Of a stretch of DNA of 64,000 nt, positions 8,913-17,655 are shown piece by piece. Source of the stretch: Sorangium cellulosum So0157-2. GTDB lineage: Bacteria > Myxococcota_A > Polyangia > Polyangiales > Polyangiaceae. The position numbers were made by a program, and so were the translations under genes. Within the stretch, counting starts at the first letter, position 1; each line of letters begins with the position of its first letter. The notes below the pieces were generated by a model. That model did not search any database. It was not told where the DNA came from and saw only the letters and a program-made list of their open reading frames with translations. Location of the stretch: NCBI RefSeq assembly GCF_000418325.1, contig NC_021658.1, positions 13,062,501 through 13,126,500 of the forward strand, read 5' to 3'.

Positions 8913-9794
8913 CTAGTCGATGTGCCCGCCGAACTGCAGGTAGAGCGACGTCACTCTCCGCCGGTCGAACGCAGGCCCGAGCGGCTCGTCCAGCGCGAGG
9001 AGCAGGCCGGCCCGCATGAAGAAGGTCTTCTGGCTGTCGTACACGAAATACGGCAGCAGCGAGACCTGCCCCTGGTCGTCGTAGATCGACGACGGCACCC
9101 ACACGGTCTGGAGCGCCACGCCGCCGCCGAAGCCGGCGCGGCTCTGGAACTCCGGCTCGACCTTCGCCTGGAACACCACGTCGAGATCGTCCGAATCGTC
9201 GATGAAGCCGCGCCGGCCGCGATCCTGCAGCGGGACGAAGAACGTGAGGTCGCCGCCCGCCCGGAGCACGAAGGAGCGCCCGAAGCGGTACTCGATGCCG
9301 CCGAGCCCGCCGATCGGGAGCGCGTCGGACGCCCAGAGGTGCAGATCGTAATAGGCCATCGCCGCCGACGCATAGGCGGTGGCCCAGCGCCAGTCGTAGT
9401 CGTCGACCAGCCCGAGCGGCAGGCCGGCGCGGCCGCCCGCGTACCACGTGAGCTTGCCGTCGATGTCCGCGTAGTAGAGCGTGAACGTCGGGTTGCCGAG
9501 CCCCGCGCGCGACTGACCGTCGCGCGGATCCTCCAGATCCCCCGGGCCGTTCAGGGAGAGGGCCAGCGGGAACTTCAGGTTGATGAACAGGTCGGGCGTC
9601 GGCTCGAACTGGAGGAACGGGACGACGGCGGTCGACGCGCCGAGATCACGGGCGCTCCACAGGTAGAGGTCCACGCCCGCATCCGAGCGGTGCACCGGCG
9701 GATGCCAGGCGTGCGCCGGCGAGGAGGCGGCGAGGAGCGGAGCAGCGGCGGAGACCGCCAGGGCGAATGCGCGAAGCCATCGGGACGTGCTCAT
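8913..9794 (-). CDS. Secreted outer-membrane beta-barrel-like protein
   Basis: A 293-residue exported protein with a classical signal peptide (positive N-terminus, hydrophobic core AFALAVSAAAPLLAA, cleavage after AHA at about residue 29). The mature part is rich in alternating polar/hydrophobic strands with aromatic girdles (VDLYLWSA, FTLYYADI, YRFGRSFVLRAGGDLTFF) and the C-terminal strand is LYLQFGGHID. This pattern is what a transmembrane beta-barrel shows; there is no recognised domain. It lies divergently to the methyltransferase/MTHFR gene with 83 bases between start codons. Its function is unknown; a porin-like or structural envelope role is a guess. Confidence 0.68.
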   Translation of the reverse strand: MSTSRWLRAFALAVSAAAPLLAASSPAHAWHPPVHRSDAGVDLYLWSARDLGASTAVVPFLQFEPTPDLFINLKFPLALSLNGPGDLEDPRDGQSRAGLGNPTFTLYYADIDGKLTWYAGGRAGLPLGLVDDYDWRWATAYASAAMAYYDLHLWASDALPIGGLGGIEYRFGRSFVLRAGGDLTFFVPLQDRGRRGFIDDSDDLDVVFQAKVEPEFQSRAGFGGGVALQTVWVPSSIYDDQGQVSLLPYFVYDSQKTFFMRAGLLLALDEPLGPAFDRRRVTSLYLQFGGHID

Positions 9795-9877
9795 CTCGCG
9801 ATCTGCCTACCGAGATCCTGGCCGCGACGTCAACCGCGTCGCGCCCCCCCTTCCTGAGAAGCCGGGGCGCCCCTACG

Positions 9878-11752
9878 ATGCGCCCCATGTCCCGCACGAG
9901 ACCAGAGGCTCCGTTCCTCGACGCGATCCGGCGCTCGATCCTCGTGTTCGACGGCGCGATGGGCTCGCTGCTCTACGAGCGCGGGGTGTTCGTCACGCAG
10001 AACTTCGAGCAGCTCAACGTCGCGCGCCCCGACCTCGTGAAGCGGGTCCACGCCGACTACGTCGCCGCGGGCGCGAACGTCATCGAGACGAACACCTTCG
10101 GCGCGAACAGGTTCCGCCTCGAGCGGTACGGGCTCGTCAACGAGGTGCGCAACTTCAACCTCGCGGGCGCGCGCATCGCGCGCGAGATCGCGGGCGGCGA
10201 CGCGTACGTGGCCGGCTCGATCGGCCCGACCGGGCTCGTGCCCGGCGTGGCCAAGCGCGACGACCTCGCCGCGGCGGCCGCCACCTTCGCCGAGCAGGCG
10301 GGCGCGCTCGCCGAGGGGGGCGCGGACCTCCTGGTCCTCGAGACATTCCGCCACCTCGACGAGATCAAGCTCGCCATCGAGGCGGCGCGGCAGGCCGCGC
10401 CGGGGCTGCCGGTGCTCGCGTCGATGACGTTCGACACGAGCGGCGTCGTGGCCGACGGCAGCGAGCCGGAGCGCGTCGCCCGGACGCTGCGGGACTGGGG
10501 CGTCGACCTGCTCGGCGTCAACTGCGGCGACGGCCCGCAGCTGTCGCTCGCCATGGCGGAGCGGATGGCGACCGCGGGGCTCCCGCTCTGCGTGCAGCCG
10601 AACGCGGGCCTGCCCCGCACGGTCGACGGCCGCCTGCTCTACATGGCGACGCCCGAGTACTTCGACGTCTTCGCCCGCCGGATGATCCAGGCGGGCGCGG
10701 CGATGATCGGCGGCTGCTGCGGCACCACGCCGGAGCACGTCAAGTGGATGGCCAAATCGGCCCGCATGCTCCGCGGCGGCGCCGTGCCCGAGGTCACCTC
10801 GCGCCCGCACGTCACGATGGACGCGCCCACCGGGAGCGAGCCCACGCCGCTCGGCGAGCGGAGCCCCCTCGCGGCGAAGATCGCCGCGGGCAAGTTCGTG
10901 GTCTCGGTCGAGGTGAACCCGGCGCCGGGCCTCAGCCCCGAGAGCGCGCTCAGCGCGGCGAAGATGCTCATCGACAACGGCGTCGACGTCGTGAACGTCG
11001 CCGACGGCCCGCGCGCCACCGCGCGGATGACGAACCTCGCCTTCTGCTCGCTCCTGGTCCAGCGCTACGGCATCGAGCCGATCCTGCACGTCTGCGGCCG
11101 CGACCGGAACCTCATCGGCCAGATGGCGCACCTGCTCGGCGCTCACGCGATCGGCATCAAGAACCTCGTCATCATCACGGGCGATCCGCCGAAGGTCGGC
11201 GACTACCCGGAGGCGACGGCGGTCTACGACCTCGACTCGATCGGGCTGCTCCACATGGCGAGCACGATGAACCGCGGCCTCGACCCGGCCGGCAAGCCGA
11301 TCCCGGGCGGCAAGACGTCGTTCCTGCTCGCCACCGGGCTCGAGCCCGGCGCCCCGGACCTCGACAAGGAGCTCGCGCGCCTGGAGCGCAAGCGCGCCGC
11401 GGGGGCCGACATCATCATGACGCAGCCGATCTTCCACCAGGATCTCCTCGAGAAGGTGCTGCGGCGCATCGAGCACCTGGGGATGCCGGTGCTCGTCGGC
11501 GTGCTCCCGCTCGTGAGCTACAAGAACGCCGAGTTCCTCCACAACGAGGTCCCTGGCATGCAGATCCCGGAGGAGATCCGCGAGCGCATGCGCAAGGTGC
11601 CGGCCGGCCCCGAGGCCCGCAAGGAGGGGGTGAAGATCGCCCGCGAGATGCTCTTCTCGGTGCGCGACCGGGTGCAGGGCGCCTACCTGATGCCGCCGCT
11701 CGGCAAGTACGAGCTCGCGCTCGAGGTGCTCGACGGCCTCAAGACGAGCTGA
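9878..11752 (+). CDS. Bifunctional homocysteine S-methyltransferase / methylenetetrahydrofolate reductase
   Basis: A 624-residue fusion like Bacillus YitJ. Residues 1-300 are a homocysteine S-methyltransferase barrel with zinc cysteines in GVNCGD (about 215) and GGCCGTTPEH (about 280-281). Residues 330-620 are a MetF-type 5,10-methylene-THF reductase domain, showing VVSVEVNPAPG, HVCGRDRN and IIITGDPPK. The two activities would supply methyl-THF and methylate homocysteine to methionine without cobalamin, in the cytosol. Start: ATG at 9878, with a second ATG three codons on (9887) equally possible. No SAM riboswitch is visible in the short 83-base leader. The length matches the family (about 610-620). 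Confidence 0.95.
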   Translation: MRPMSRTRPEAPFLDAIRRSILVFDGAMGSLLYERGVFVTQNFEQLNVARPDLVKRVHADYVAAGANVIETNTFGANRFRLERYGLVNEVRNFNLAGARIAREIAGGDAYVAGSIGPTGLVPGVAKRDDLAAAAATFAEQAGALAEGGADLLVLETFRHLDEIKLAIEAARQAAPGLPVLASMTFDTSGVVADGSEPERVARTLRDWGVDLLGVNCGDGPQLSLAMAERMATAGLPLCVQPNAGLPRTVDGRLLYMATPEYFDVFARRMIQAGAAMIGGCCGTTPEHVKWMAKSARMLRGGAVPEVTSRPHVTMDAPTGSEPTPLGERSPLAAKIAAGKFVVSVEVNPAPGLSPESALSAAKMLIDNGVDVVNVADGPRATARMTNLAFCSLLVQRYGIEPILHVCGRDRNLIGQMAHLLGAHAIGIKNLVIITGDPPKVGDYPEATAVYDLDSIGLLHMASTMNRGLDPAGKPIPGGKTSFLLATGLEPGAPDLDKELARLERKRAAGADIIMTQPIFHQDLLEKVLRRIEHLGMPVLVGVLPLVSYKNAEFLHNEVPGMQIPEEIRERMRKVPAGPEARKEGVKIAREMLFSVRDRVQGAYLMPPLGKYELALEVLDGLKTS

Positions 11753-11827
11753 GCCGCCCAGCCGCCCGCTCCGGCGCATGCGTTCTTGCTTGCAGCGCCG
11801 GGCGCGGCGCGGGGAAACTCGGCGGAG

Positions 11828-14488
11828 ATGCCCCTAGAGTACCGGCTTCATTCGCGCTGCGCCTGCGGTTCCGTGCTCTCGTCCTCCGAGTTCGCGCTCG
11901 CCTCCCGTCCCTTCGCGCTCGCCGGGACGAAGCGCGTCTACGAGCGCTCGCGCCCGTTCACGGTCCGGCACATCGCCCTCGATCTCGCGCTCGACGTCGC
12001 GGAGCGCTCGATCCGCGGCGCCGCGCGGCTCGACGTGGTCCGCGTCGATCCGGCGGCGCGCGAGATCGCGCTCGACGCCGTCGGCTTCGATCTGGAGTCG
12101 GTCGAGATCAGCGCCGGCGCGGGGCGCGCGGCGAAGCCCCGGCGCGGCAAGGCGGCGAGCGGCGCGTTCCAGCCGGCCGAGCACACGTACGACGGCGAGA
12201 CGCTCCGCGTGGCCGTGCCGCTCGACGACGCCGAGGCGTCGATCCTGGTCCGGTACCGGGCCACGCCGCGGCGGGGGATCTACTTCCTCCAGCCGGACGA
12301 GCACGTCCCCGACCGCCCGCGCCAGGTCTGGACGCAGTGCCAGGACGAGGACGCGCGCCACGTCTTCCCCTGCATCGACAAGCCCCACGTCAAGCAGACG
12401 ACCGAGCTCCGGGCGGAGGTGCCGCCGGGCTGGTACTGCGTGTCGAACGGCGAGCTCGAGAGCGACGCGAAATCGCAGAAGGCGGGCGTCTTCCACTACC
12501 GGCTGGACGAGCCCCACCCGAGCTACCTGTTCACGCTGGTCGCGGGCGAGTTCGCCCGCATCGACGACGCGGCGCTCGACATCCCGCTCGCGTACTTCGT
12601 GCCGAAGGGGCGCGAGGAGGACGGCCGCCGCACGTTCGCGCGCACGCCGGACATGATCCGTCACTTCAGCGAGAAGCTCGGCGTCAAGTATCCCTTCCGC
12701 CGCTACGCGCAGGTGGTGGTGAGCGACTTCATCTTCGGGGGGATGGAGAACACGACCGCCACAACGATGTACGAGCACATCCTGCTCGACGAGCGGGCGG
12801 CGCTCGACATCTCGTCGGACGATCTCATCGCCCACGAGCTCGCGCACCAGTGGTTCGGCGATCTCGTGACGTGCCGCGACTGGTCGCACGGCTGGCTCAA
12901 CGAGGGGTTCGCGACCTTCATGGAGCACGTCTATCGGGAGCACCACCTCGGCGCCGACGAGTACGATCAGGGCCTGAAGGCCGATCTCGACGCGTACCTG
13001 GGCGAGGCGCGGGGGCGCTACCGGCGGCCGATCGTCTGTCAGGACTACGACGCGCCGCTCGACGTCTTCGATCGGCACCTCTACGAGAAGGGCGGGCTCG
13101 TGCTGCACCTGCTCCGCCGCCAGCTCGGGGACGCGCTGTTCTGGCGCGGGGTGAGCGCCTACCTGACGCGCCATGCGCGCGGGGTCGTGGAGACGCGGGA
13201 TCTCGCCCGCGCGCTCGAGGAGGTGAGCGGCAAGTCGCTGGAGCGCTTCTTCGAGCAGTGGGTGTTCCGCGCCGGGCACCCCGAGCTCGACGTGAAGATC
13301 GAGCTCGAGGGCGACGAGTGCACCGTGACCGTGAAGCAGACGCAGGCGGCCGGGCAGCACCCCAGCCGGGAGCACGCGCTCCAGCCGGACGCCGCGACCC
13401 CGCCGGCGTTCGCGCTCGACCTGGTGCTCGATTTCGGCTTCGCGGACGGCAAGGGCTCGAGCGTGCGCCGCGAGGTGCGGCGCGTGGACCAGCAGGCGCA
13501 CACCTTCGTCATCCCGCTCCCGCGGCGCCCTCGCTTCGTGGTGGTGGATCCGGACCTCCGGATCCTGGGCGAGGTCAAGGTCGACGCGCCGGCCGATCTG
13601 CTGCGGGCGCAGCTCGCCCACGCGCCGACGGCGCGCGGCCGCATGCTCGCCGCGAAGCCGCTCTCGCGGCGCGACGACCCGCCGACGACGCGGGCGCTCG
13701 GGCAGTCGCTCGCCGACGCGAGCGAGTTCTGGGGGGTGCGCGCCGCCGCCGCGGGCGCGCTCGGCGCGCTGCAGTCGAGCGCGGCGTTCGCGCTCCTCGA
13801 GGCGAGCGCGGGCGTGGAGCACCCGAAGGTGCGGCGGGCGGTCGCGAGCGCGCTCGGCAACTTCCGGTCGGCCAAGGCGGCGGAGCTCCTCGGCAAGCTC
13901 GCCCTGCGCGACGCGAGCTACCTGGTCCAGGCCGAGGCGGCGCGGGCGCTCGGGGCCACGCGGCAGAGCTCGGGGTTCGACACGCTGATCGACCTGCTCG
14001 ACCGCCCCTCGTGGGGCGAGGTCATCCGCTGCGGCGTGATCGACGGGCTGGCCAACCTGCGCGACGAGCGCGCCGTGCCGCACCTGACGGCCCGGACGCG
14101 CTACGGCGTCCCGACGCGGGGGCGCCGGGCGGCGATCCTGGCGCTGCCGAAGCTCTCGAGCGATCGGCGCACGCGCGAGCTCCTCGAGGAGCTCCTCGAC
14201 CAGCCGGATCCGTACCTCCGGGTCGACGTCGCGCGCGCGCTGGGCGACCTCGGCGACGGCCGGTCGCGCGGCGCGCTCCAGCGGCAGCTCGACCGCGATC
14301 TCGACGGCCGGGTGCGGCGGCGGATCCGCGAGGTGCTCCGCGATCTCGGCGGGGCGGGCAAGCGCGAGCTGGACCGGCTGCGGGACGAGCTCGAGGCGCT
14401 GCGGCGCGACAACGCGGAGATCCGGGCGCGGCTGGGCAAGCTCGAGGCGGCGGGGAACAAGGCCAAGAAGGCGGCCGACGCCAAGTGA
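11828..14488 (+). CDS. M1 family metallopeptidase (aminopeptidase) with C-terminal HEAT repeats
   Basis: An 886-residue zinc aminopeptidase. The exopeptidase GAMEN-type motif is GGMENTT near residue 304. The zinc site is HELAHQWF (histidines at about 336 and 340), followed by the third ligand glutamate in NEGFATF. The N-terminal saddle domain is normal for M1. After about residue 600 the usual ERAP-like helical domain is replaced by HEAT/armadillo repeats (VRRAVASALGNFRSAKAAEL, VQAEAARALGATR, RVDVARALGDLGD) and a final coiled coil with a Lys-rich tail. Start: ATG at 11828, though a TTG at 11786 is in frame. The protein resembles the cold-active M1-HEAT group. It probably trims peptides in the cytosol, since no signal peptide is seen. 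Confidence 0.93.
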   Translation: MPLEYRLHSRCACGSVLSSSEFALASRPFALAGTKRVYERSRPFTVRHIALDLALDVAERSIRGAARLDVVRVDPAAREIALDAVGFDLESVEISAGAGRAAKPRRGKAASGAFQPAEHTYDGETLRVAVPLDDAEASILVRYRATPRRGIYFLQPDEHVPDRPRQVWTQCQDEDARHVFPCIDKPHVKQTTELRAEVPPGWYCVSNGELESDAKSQKAGVFHYRLDEPHPSYLFTLVAGEFARIDDAALDIPLAYFVPKGREEDGRRTFARTPDMIRHFSEKLGVKYPFRRYAQVVVSDFIFGGMENTTATTMYEHILLDERAALDISSDDLIAHELAHQWFGDLVTCRDWSHGWLNEGFATFMEHVYREHHLGADEYDQGLKADLDAYLGEARGRYRRPIVCQDYDAPLDVFDRHLYEKGGLVLHLLRRQLGDALFWRGVSAYLTRHARGVVETRDLARALEEVSGKSLERFFEQWVFRAGHPELDVKIELEGDECTVTVKQTQAAGQHPSREHALQPDAATPPAFALDLVLDFGFADGKGSSVRREVRRVDQQAHTFVIPLPRRPRFVVVDPDLRILGEVKVDAPADLLRAQLAHAPTARGRMLAAKPLSRRDDPPTTRALGQSLADASEFWGVRAAAAGALGALQSSAAFALLEASAGVEHPKVRRAVASALGNFRSAKAAELLGKLALRDASYLVQAEAARALGATRQSSGFDTLIDLLDRPSWGEVIRCGVIDGLANLRDERAVPHLTARTRYGVPTRGRRAAILALPKLSSDRRTRELLEELLDQPDPYLRVDVARALGDLGDGRSRGALQRQLDRDLDGRVRRRIREVLRDLGGAGKRELDRLRDELEALRRDNAEIRARLGKLEAAGNKAKKAADAK

Positions 14489-14532
14489 GCGAGCCCCTTT
14501 GCCGCGCCGCTTCGGTCGGCTAGGGAGGCTCC

Positions 14533-15321
14533 ATGTCGGACGCCTCTCCCGTGAAGCTCGACCGGCGCGGCGCGGTCGCGGTGCTCACCATCGATCGGGC
14601 GGATCGCCGCAACGCGCTCTCGCGCGACGCGCTGCTCGCCTTCGGTCGGCTCGGGCGCGAGCTCGTGGACGACCCGGAGGTGCGGGCGATCGTGATCACG
14701 GGCGCCGGGGACAAGGCGTTCTGCGCCGGCGCCGATCTCAAGGAGCGGCAGGGCATGAGCCCGGACGACGTCCGCCGGCAGGTGGGGCTGTACCGGACGG
14801 AGCTCGGGGTGCTCGCGCGGAGCCCGAAGCCGGTGATCGCCGCGATCAACGGGGTCGCGTTCGGCGGCGGGCTGGAGCTCGCGCTGATCTGCGATCTCCG
14901 GGTGGCGGCGCCGCACGCCGAGCTCGCGCTGCCGGAGACGTCGCTCGGCATCATCCCGGGCGCGGGCGGCACGCAGCGGCTGCCGCGGGTCGTCGGCGAG
15001 GCGCGCGCGAAGGAGATGATCCTGCTCGGCCGGAAGCTCGCCGCGGCCGAGGCGCTCGCCTGGGGGCTCGTGAACCGGGTGTCGCCCGAGGGGACGCCGG
15101 TGGTCGACGACGCGATCGCGTGGATCGAGCCGATCGCGAGCGGCGCGCCCATCGCGCAGGCGGCGGCGCTCCGGGCGATCGAGGACGGCTACGACGTGCC
15201 GCTGGATCTCGGGCTCGAGGTCGAGCGGGTGCACTACGACGAGACGCTGCGCAGCGAGGATCGGCTCGAGGCGCTGCGCGCGTTCGCCGAGAAGCGGAAG
15301 CCGGTGTACCGGGGGCGGTGA
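14533..15321 (+). CDS. Enoyl-CoA hydratase/isomerase family protein
   Basis: A 262-residue crotonase-fold enzyme. The CoA-binding and first oxyanion-hole segment is FCAGADLKE at about residues 64-72, and the second oxyanion segment is GVAFGGGLELALICDLR around residue 108. The active-site glutamates of true hydratases are expected near the end of LELALICD and in LPETSLGIIPGAGGT; the second of these is present. It starts at an ATG preceded by AGGGAGG, 44 bases after the aminopeptidase gene, so the two may share a transcript. Likely role: hydration of trans-2-enoyl-CoA or a related step in acyl or branched-chain catabolism. The substrate cannot be told from sequence (MenB and AtuC-like functions also share this fold). 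Confidence 0.92.
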   Translation: MSDASPVKLDRRGAVAVLTIDRADRRNALSRDALLAFGRLGRELVDDPEVRAIVITGAGDKAFCAGADLKERQGMSPDDVRRQVGLYRTELGVLARSPKPVIAAINGVAFGGGLELALICDLRVAAPHAELALPETSLGIIPGAGGTQRLPRVVGEARAKEMILLGRKLAAAEALAWGLVNRVSPEGTPVVDDAIAWIEPIASGAPIAQAAALRAIEDGYDVPLDLGLEVERVHYDETLRSEDRLEALRAFAEKRKPVYRGR

Positions 15322-15400
15322 CGGCACGCGCCTCGCCCGCCGCCGCGCGCTGGCTGGGCGGCGAGGCGCGTGCGGCCGCCGTCGTGCTAGCCTAATCTTC

Positions 15401-16276
15401 ATGGATCCCAAGCCGAGCGGCGCCGCGCTCCTGCTCGCCCCGGCCGCCCGGGGCGGCGCGGCGGCCAGGCTCCCGCCCGCAGAGCCGCCGCGGGCGCGTT
15501 TCCCGGCCGTGGACGAGCACCTGGTGGCGCCGGAGGTGACGCGCGACGAGCTGATCCGCGGGCGCAAGGTCGTCGCCGCGCCGGCGCTGGAGCCGCACGC
15601 CGAGCAGCAGGTGCGGCTCGATTTCCTGATCGCGCCGCACCTCCGGCCCGGCTACATCGGCGCTGCCGACCTCATCACCCGCGTCAGCGAAGGCTCGGAT
15701 TTCGCCACCGATCTGTCCATCCGCAAGGCGGGGCTCGATCCGGCGACGGGGCGCCGGTACCTGGAGGAGCTCTCGTTCGAGATCGTCAACGAGCAGTCGA
15801 CGCGCGACGTGCGCGAGAAGGCCGAAGATCTCGTCGCCCGGGGCGTGCGCCGCGTCTTCGCCATCTTCGTGAAGCGCGACGGGGTCGCCGAGTGGTCGGC
15901 GGCCGAGGGGCGGTTCGTGCCGCTCGCGCCCGACGCGATGATCGAGGATCCGTGCCTGGTCCGTCCGGTCCCGGTCCGCGCCTTGCTCGACGGCGCGGCG
16001 GCCGAGCGCGAGGTCGTCCGCGCGCTGGAGCGCAAGGGCAACCCGGAGATCGAGGCCATCAAGGCGCGCGAGCGCCAGGCAGCGCTCGACGAGGGGCGGC
16101 GCGCGGGGCTCGACGACGGCCAGCGCGCCGTGCTGCTGCGCCAGCTCCGGGCGCGGTTCGGGGACGTGCCCGAGGCGAGGCGGGAGCAGGTCCTCGCTGC
16201 GTCCGGGGAGCGGCTCGCGGGTTGGGCCGAGCGGATCCTGACGGCCACGACGCTGGACGAGCTCTTCGAGGGCTGA
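15401..16276 (+). CDS. Uma2 family putative PD-(D/E)XK endonuclease
   Basis: A 291-residue protein. The central part fits the Uma2 restriction-endonuclease fold: the acidic catalytic pair is expected in GSDFATDLSIRK (about residue 103), with the E-x-(N/K) element in LSFEIVNEQSTRDVREKAED (about residues 127-146) and a following VRRVFAIFV strand. The C-terminal 60 residues (LLRQLRARFGDVPEARREQV) match the DUF4351-like helical tail seen in Rpn/Uma2-type nucleases, so this may be a mixed architecture. Myxobacteria and cyanobacteria carry many copies of such genes, often of unknown role. It converges with apbE. I see no adjacent partner gene. Confidence 0.78.
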   Translation: MDPKPSGAALLLAPAARGGAAARLPPAEPPRARFPAVDEHLVAPEVTRDELIRGRKVVAAPALEPHAEQQVRLDFLIAPHLRPGYIGAADLITRVSEGSDFATDLSIRKAGLDPATGRRYLEELSFEIVNEQSTRDVREKAEDLVARGVRRVFAIFVKRDGVAEWSAAEGRFVPLAPDAMIEDPCLVRPVPVRALLDGAAAEREVVRALERKGNPEIEAIKARERQAALDEGRRAGLDDGQRAVLLRQLRARFGDVPEARREQVLAASGERLAGWAERILTATTLDELFEG

Positions 16277-16327
16277 CGCCCTCCTCCCTCGGCGCCCGCT
16301 GGGACGGCGCCTCGCAGCGTCGTGCAC

Positions 16328-16368
16328 GGCGCTCCCGCGCGCCCTCGCCGTCCGCCGGAGGGAGCGCC
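16328..16368. terminator. Candidate bidirectional terminator hairpin
   Basis: Perfect 9-base inverted repeat GGCGCTCCC / GGGAGCGCC with a 23-base loop, in the 106-base space between the convergent Uma2-like and apbE genes. No T-tract follows on either strand, so termination is inferred from position and pairing only. Confidence 0.4.
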
Positions 16369-16382
16369 GGCGGCGTCCCGCC

Positions 16383-17516
16383 CTACAGCCCGTCCGTCGG
16401 CGGGCGGAGCACCTCGACCTTTCCTTCCAGCCGCTTCGACACCCATACCTTGTTGTTGCGGTCGACGATCACCGCCCCGCAGTCCTCGATCGCCTCGACG
16501 AGCGCGAGCCCCTTCTCGGCTCCCAGGATGAACACCGCGTCGTCGACGGCGTCGGCGGTCAGCGCGTCCCTCGCCCAGATGGTCACGCTCCGGCTCTCGG
16601 TCGCCGGGAAGCCGGTCCGCGGATCGATGATGTGGTGATAGCGCCTGCCCTCCTTGATGAAGCTCCGCTCGTAGTCGCCCGCCGTCGAGAACGCGCGGTC
16701 CTCGACCTCGATCATCGCGAAGTAGTCGTTCGGCCCCTTGCCGCGCGGGTCCCGCACGCCCGCCCTCCACCGCGAGCCGTCCGGCTTCTTCCCGGCGATG
16801 TACAGATCGCCGCCGGCCTGCACGAAGAACGACGTCAGCCCCTCCCCGCGGAGCACCCGCGCCGCGGCGTCGACGGCGTAGCCCTTCGCGATCCCCCCGA
16901 GGCTCATCCGCATCCCCGGCCGCGCGAGCATCACCGTGCGCTGCGCGCGATCGATCCGGATCTGCTTGTAATCGATGAGCGCCCGCGCCCGCTCGACGTC
17001 GTCCCTCCGCGGCACGTTGTCGTCGATGTCCTCGTCGAACTTCCAGAGCCCGTGCATCGCCTCGAAGGTGACGTCGAAGACCCCGCCGGAGCGCTCGCTG
17101 ATCCAGAGGCTCTTCTCGATCACGTCGAGCGACTCCGGGCTCACCGGGGCGGCGCTCTTCCCGGCCGCCGCGTTGACCCGCGACAGCTCGCTGTCCGGCC
17201 GCCACGTCGTCATCAGCCCCTCGAGCCTGCGGATCTCGGCGATCGCCTTCTCCAGCCTGACCCGGATCGCCGCCTCATCCATCGCCGCGCTCGCGTAGGC
17301 GGCGAGGAGCAGGTTCGTCCCCATCGCCCTCGCCTCGACCGCGACGCGGGCGGGCTCTGCCCGCGCCGCCGCGCTCGGGTCCGGCGCGGCCGCCGCGCTC
17401 GAGGCGGCGGGCGGGGCCTCCTTGCGCGCGCGCGAGGCGTCACACCCGGCGAGCGCGGGCGGCGCGAGCAGCGCCGCGAGACCGAGGAGGAGCGAAGAGC
17501 AGCGCAGCCTTTGCAT
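16383..17516 (-). CDS. apbE: FAD:protein FMN transferase, lipoprotein form
   Basis: A 377-residue ApbE. It has a lipoprotein signal ending ALAGCDASR, with the lipid-modified cysteine at about residue 24. After a low-complexity Ala/Pro linker the catalytic domain begins with the characteristic AMGT motif (about residue 65), and contains HHIIDPRTGFPA (about residue 290) and the divalent-metal site TADAVDDAVF (about residue 315). It should transfer FMN from FAD to a Thr in exported or membrane flavoproteins such as Rnf/Nqr subunits, acting on the periplasmic face. No Rnf, Nqr or NosR gene is present in this window, so the target is elsewhere. Start: ATG at 17514-17516, chosen because it gives the signal peptide; the frame is open much further upstream. 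Confidence 0.92.
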   Translation of the reverse strand: MQRLRCSSLLLGLAALLAPPALAGCDASRARKEAPPAASSAAAAPDPSAAARAEPARVAVEARAMGTNLLLAAYASAAMDEAAIRVRLEKAIAEIRRLEGLMTTWRPDSELSRVNAAAGKSAAPVSPESLDVIEKSLWISERSGGVFDVTFEAMHGLWKFDEDIDDNVPRRDDVERARALIDYKQIRIDRAQRTVMLARPGMRMSLGGIAKGYAVDAAARVLRGEGLTSFFVQAGGDLYIAGKKPDGSRWRAGVRDPRGKGPNDYFAMIEVEDRAFSTAGDYERSFIKEGRRYHHIIDPRTGFPATESRSVTIWARDALTADAVDDAVFILGAEKGLALVEAIEDCGAVIVDRNNKVWVSKRLEGKVEVLRPPTDGL

Positions 17517-17655
17517 TCGAGGATCCTGACTCCGTGGAGAGCGTGAGGGCGCGCGGGCCTCGCCGCCCGTCGCGGCCGGACGCCGGCGGAGCTCTACCGC
17601 CGGCGCCACCATGGCCCAGGCGAGCCGCGCGGATCCAGGGTAGTATCGCCCGCCC

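Noticed and set aside
9795..9877. SAM riboswitch before the methyltransferase/MTHFR gene
   Set aside because: The leader is only 83 bases and lacks the SAM-I helices.
9787..14523. A 1578-codon frame on the plus strand
   Set aside because: Arg/Ala/Gly-only composition, in shadow of the real MTHFR and aminopeptidase frames.
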